The notes below the pieces were generated by a model. The model saw only the letters and a program-made list of their open reading frames with translations, was not told where the DNA came from and did not search any database. Of a stretch of DNA of 64,000 bases, positions 63,961 to 64,000 are shown piece by piece; the stretch's first letter is position 1, and the number at the start of each line of letters is the position of its first letter. The translations under genes were made by a program, and so were the position numbers. The stretch is from Roseiarcus sp963784805 (GTDB taxonomy: Bacteria > Pseudomonadota > Alphaproteobacteria > Rhizobiales > Beijerinckiaceae): assembly GCA_963784805.1 (NCBI GenBank), contig CAWASR010000008.1, positions 496,001-560,000 on the forward strand, in the 5' to 3' direction.

Positions 63961-64000
63961 GGTTCCTGAGTATGGCGGGAAAGATCAGGCTTCGACGCGG

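Overview
The window is GC-rich chromosomal DNA from an alphaproteobacterium. Gene content points to the Hyphomicrobiales, probably near the Beijerinckiaceae/Methylocystaceae: leuS-lptE, ispH/thrB/rnhA, argH/tlpA, a homoserine kinase of the aminoglycoside-phosphotransferase type, plant-type gshA and an Flp pilin. No marker fixes the genus, so this placement is inference from protein style and gene order.

Layout. 1-800: wreck of a ParB-like nuclease gene. 803-3947: leuS and lptE. 3989-11449: a dipeptide/oligopeptide ABC importer (two permeases, two ATPases, DUF2852 protein, binding protein) ending in an amidase. 11450-12261: a gene-free stretch with a helically phased inverted-repeat array and a terminator. 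12262-18018: large membrane protein, small protein, PLP amino-acid decarboxylase, GNAT. 18033-24663: a membrane [2Fe-2S] nucleotide cyclase, an Rrf2 repressor with its MFS exporter, a methyltransferase, pirin and an exported carbonic anhydrase. 24664-27400: 2H phosphoesterase plus HAD phosphatase, then a broken REP-associated transposase flanked by its REPs. 27544-33511: argH, tlpA, a GGDEF-EAL protein, a FeeM-like acyl synthase. 33913-41347: rnhA, thrB and ispH, with a polysaccharide block (ugd, glycosyltransferase, EamA) between thrB and ispH. 41542-49107: small proteins, a MATE remnant, an Flp pilin, gshA, rsmE, comM-like ATPase, hybrid kinase. 49212-51427: tRNA-Arg and a 2.1-kb element carrying a TPR nucleotide cyclase. 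51484-60564: lipase lipoprotein, phosphoesterase, small lipoprotein, decayed GNAT, TonB, murI, pepN. 60639-63960: an IS6 remnant and a three-gene catabolic operon.

How the genes work together. Housekeeping functions (tRNA charging, LPS assembly, arginine, threonine, isoprenoid and glutathione synthesis, peptidoglycan precursor) are separated by accessory blocks. Signalling is prominent: two class III cyclases, one GGDEF-EAL protein, one hybrid kinase and one FeeM-like gene.

Quality warning. Four genes carry a single extra base. In three of them (FeeM-like, phosphoesterase, murI) the extra base turns GACTC/GAGTC into GAACTC/GAGTTC, which is a GANTC (CcrM) methylation site plus one base. This pattern suggests sequencing error at methylated sites, so these three genes may be intact in the cell. 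The REP-associated transposase, the ParB-like gene, the second GNAT and the IS6 transposase look truly degraded.
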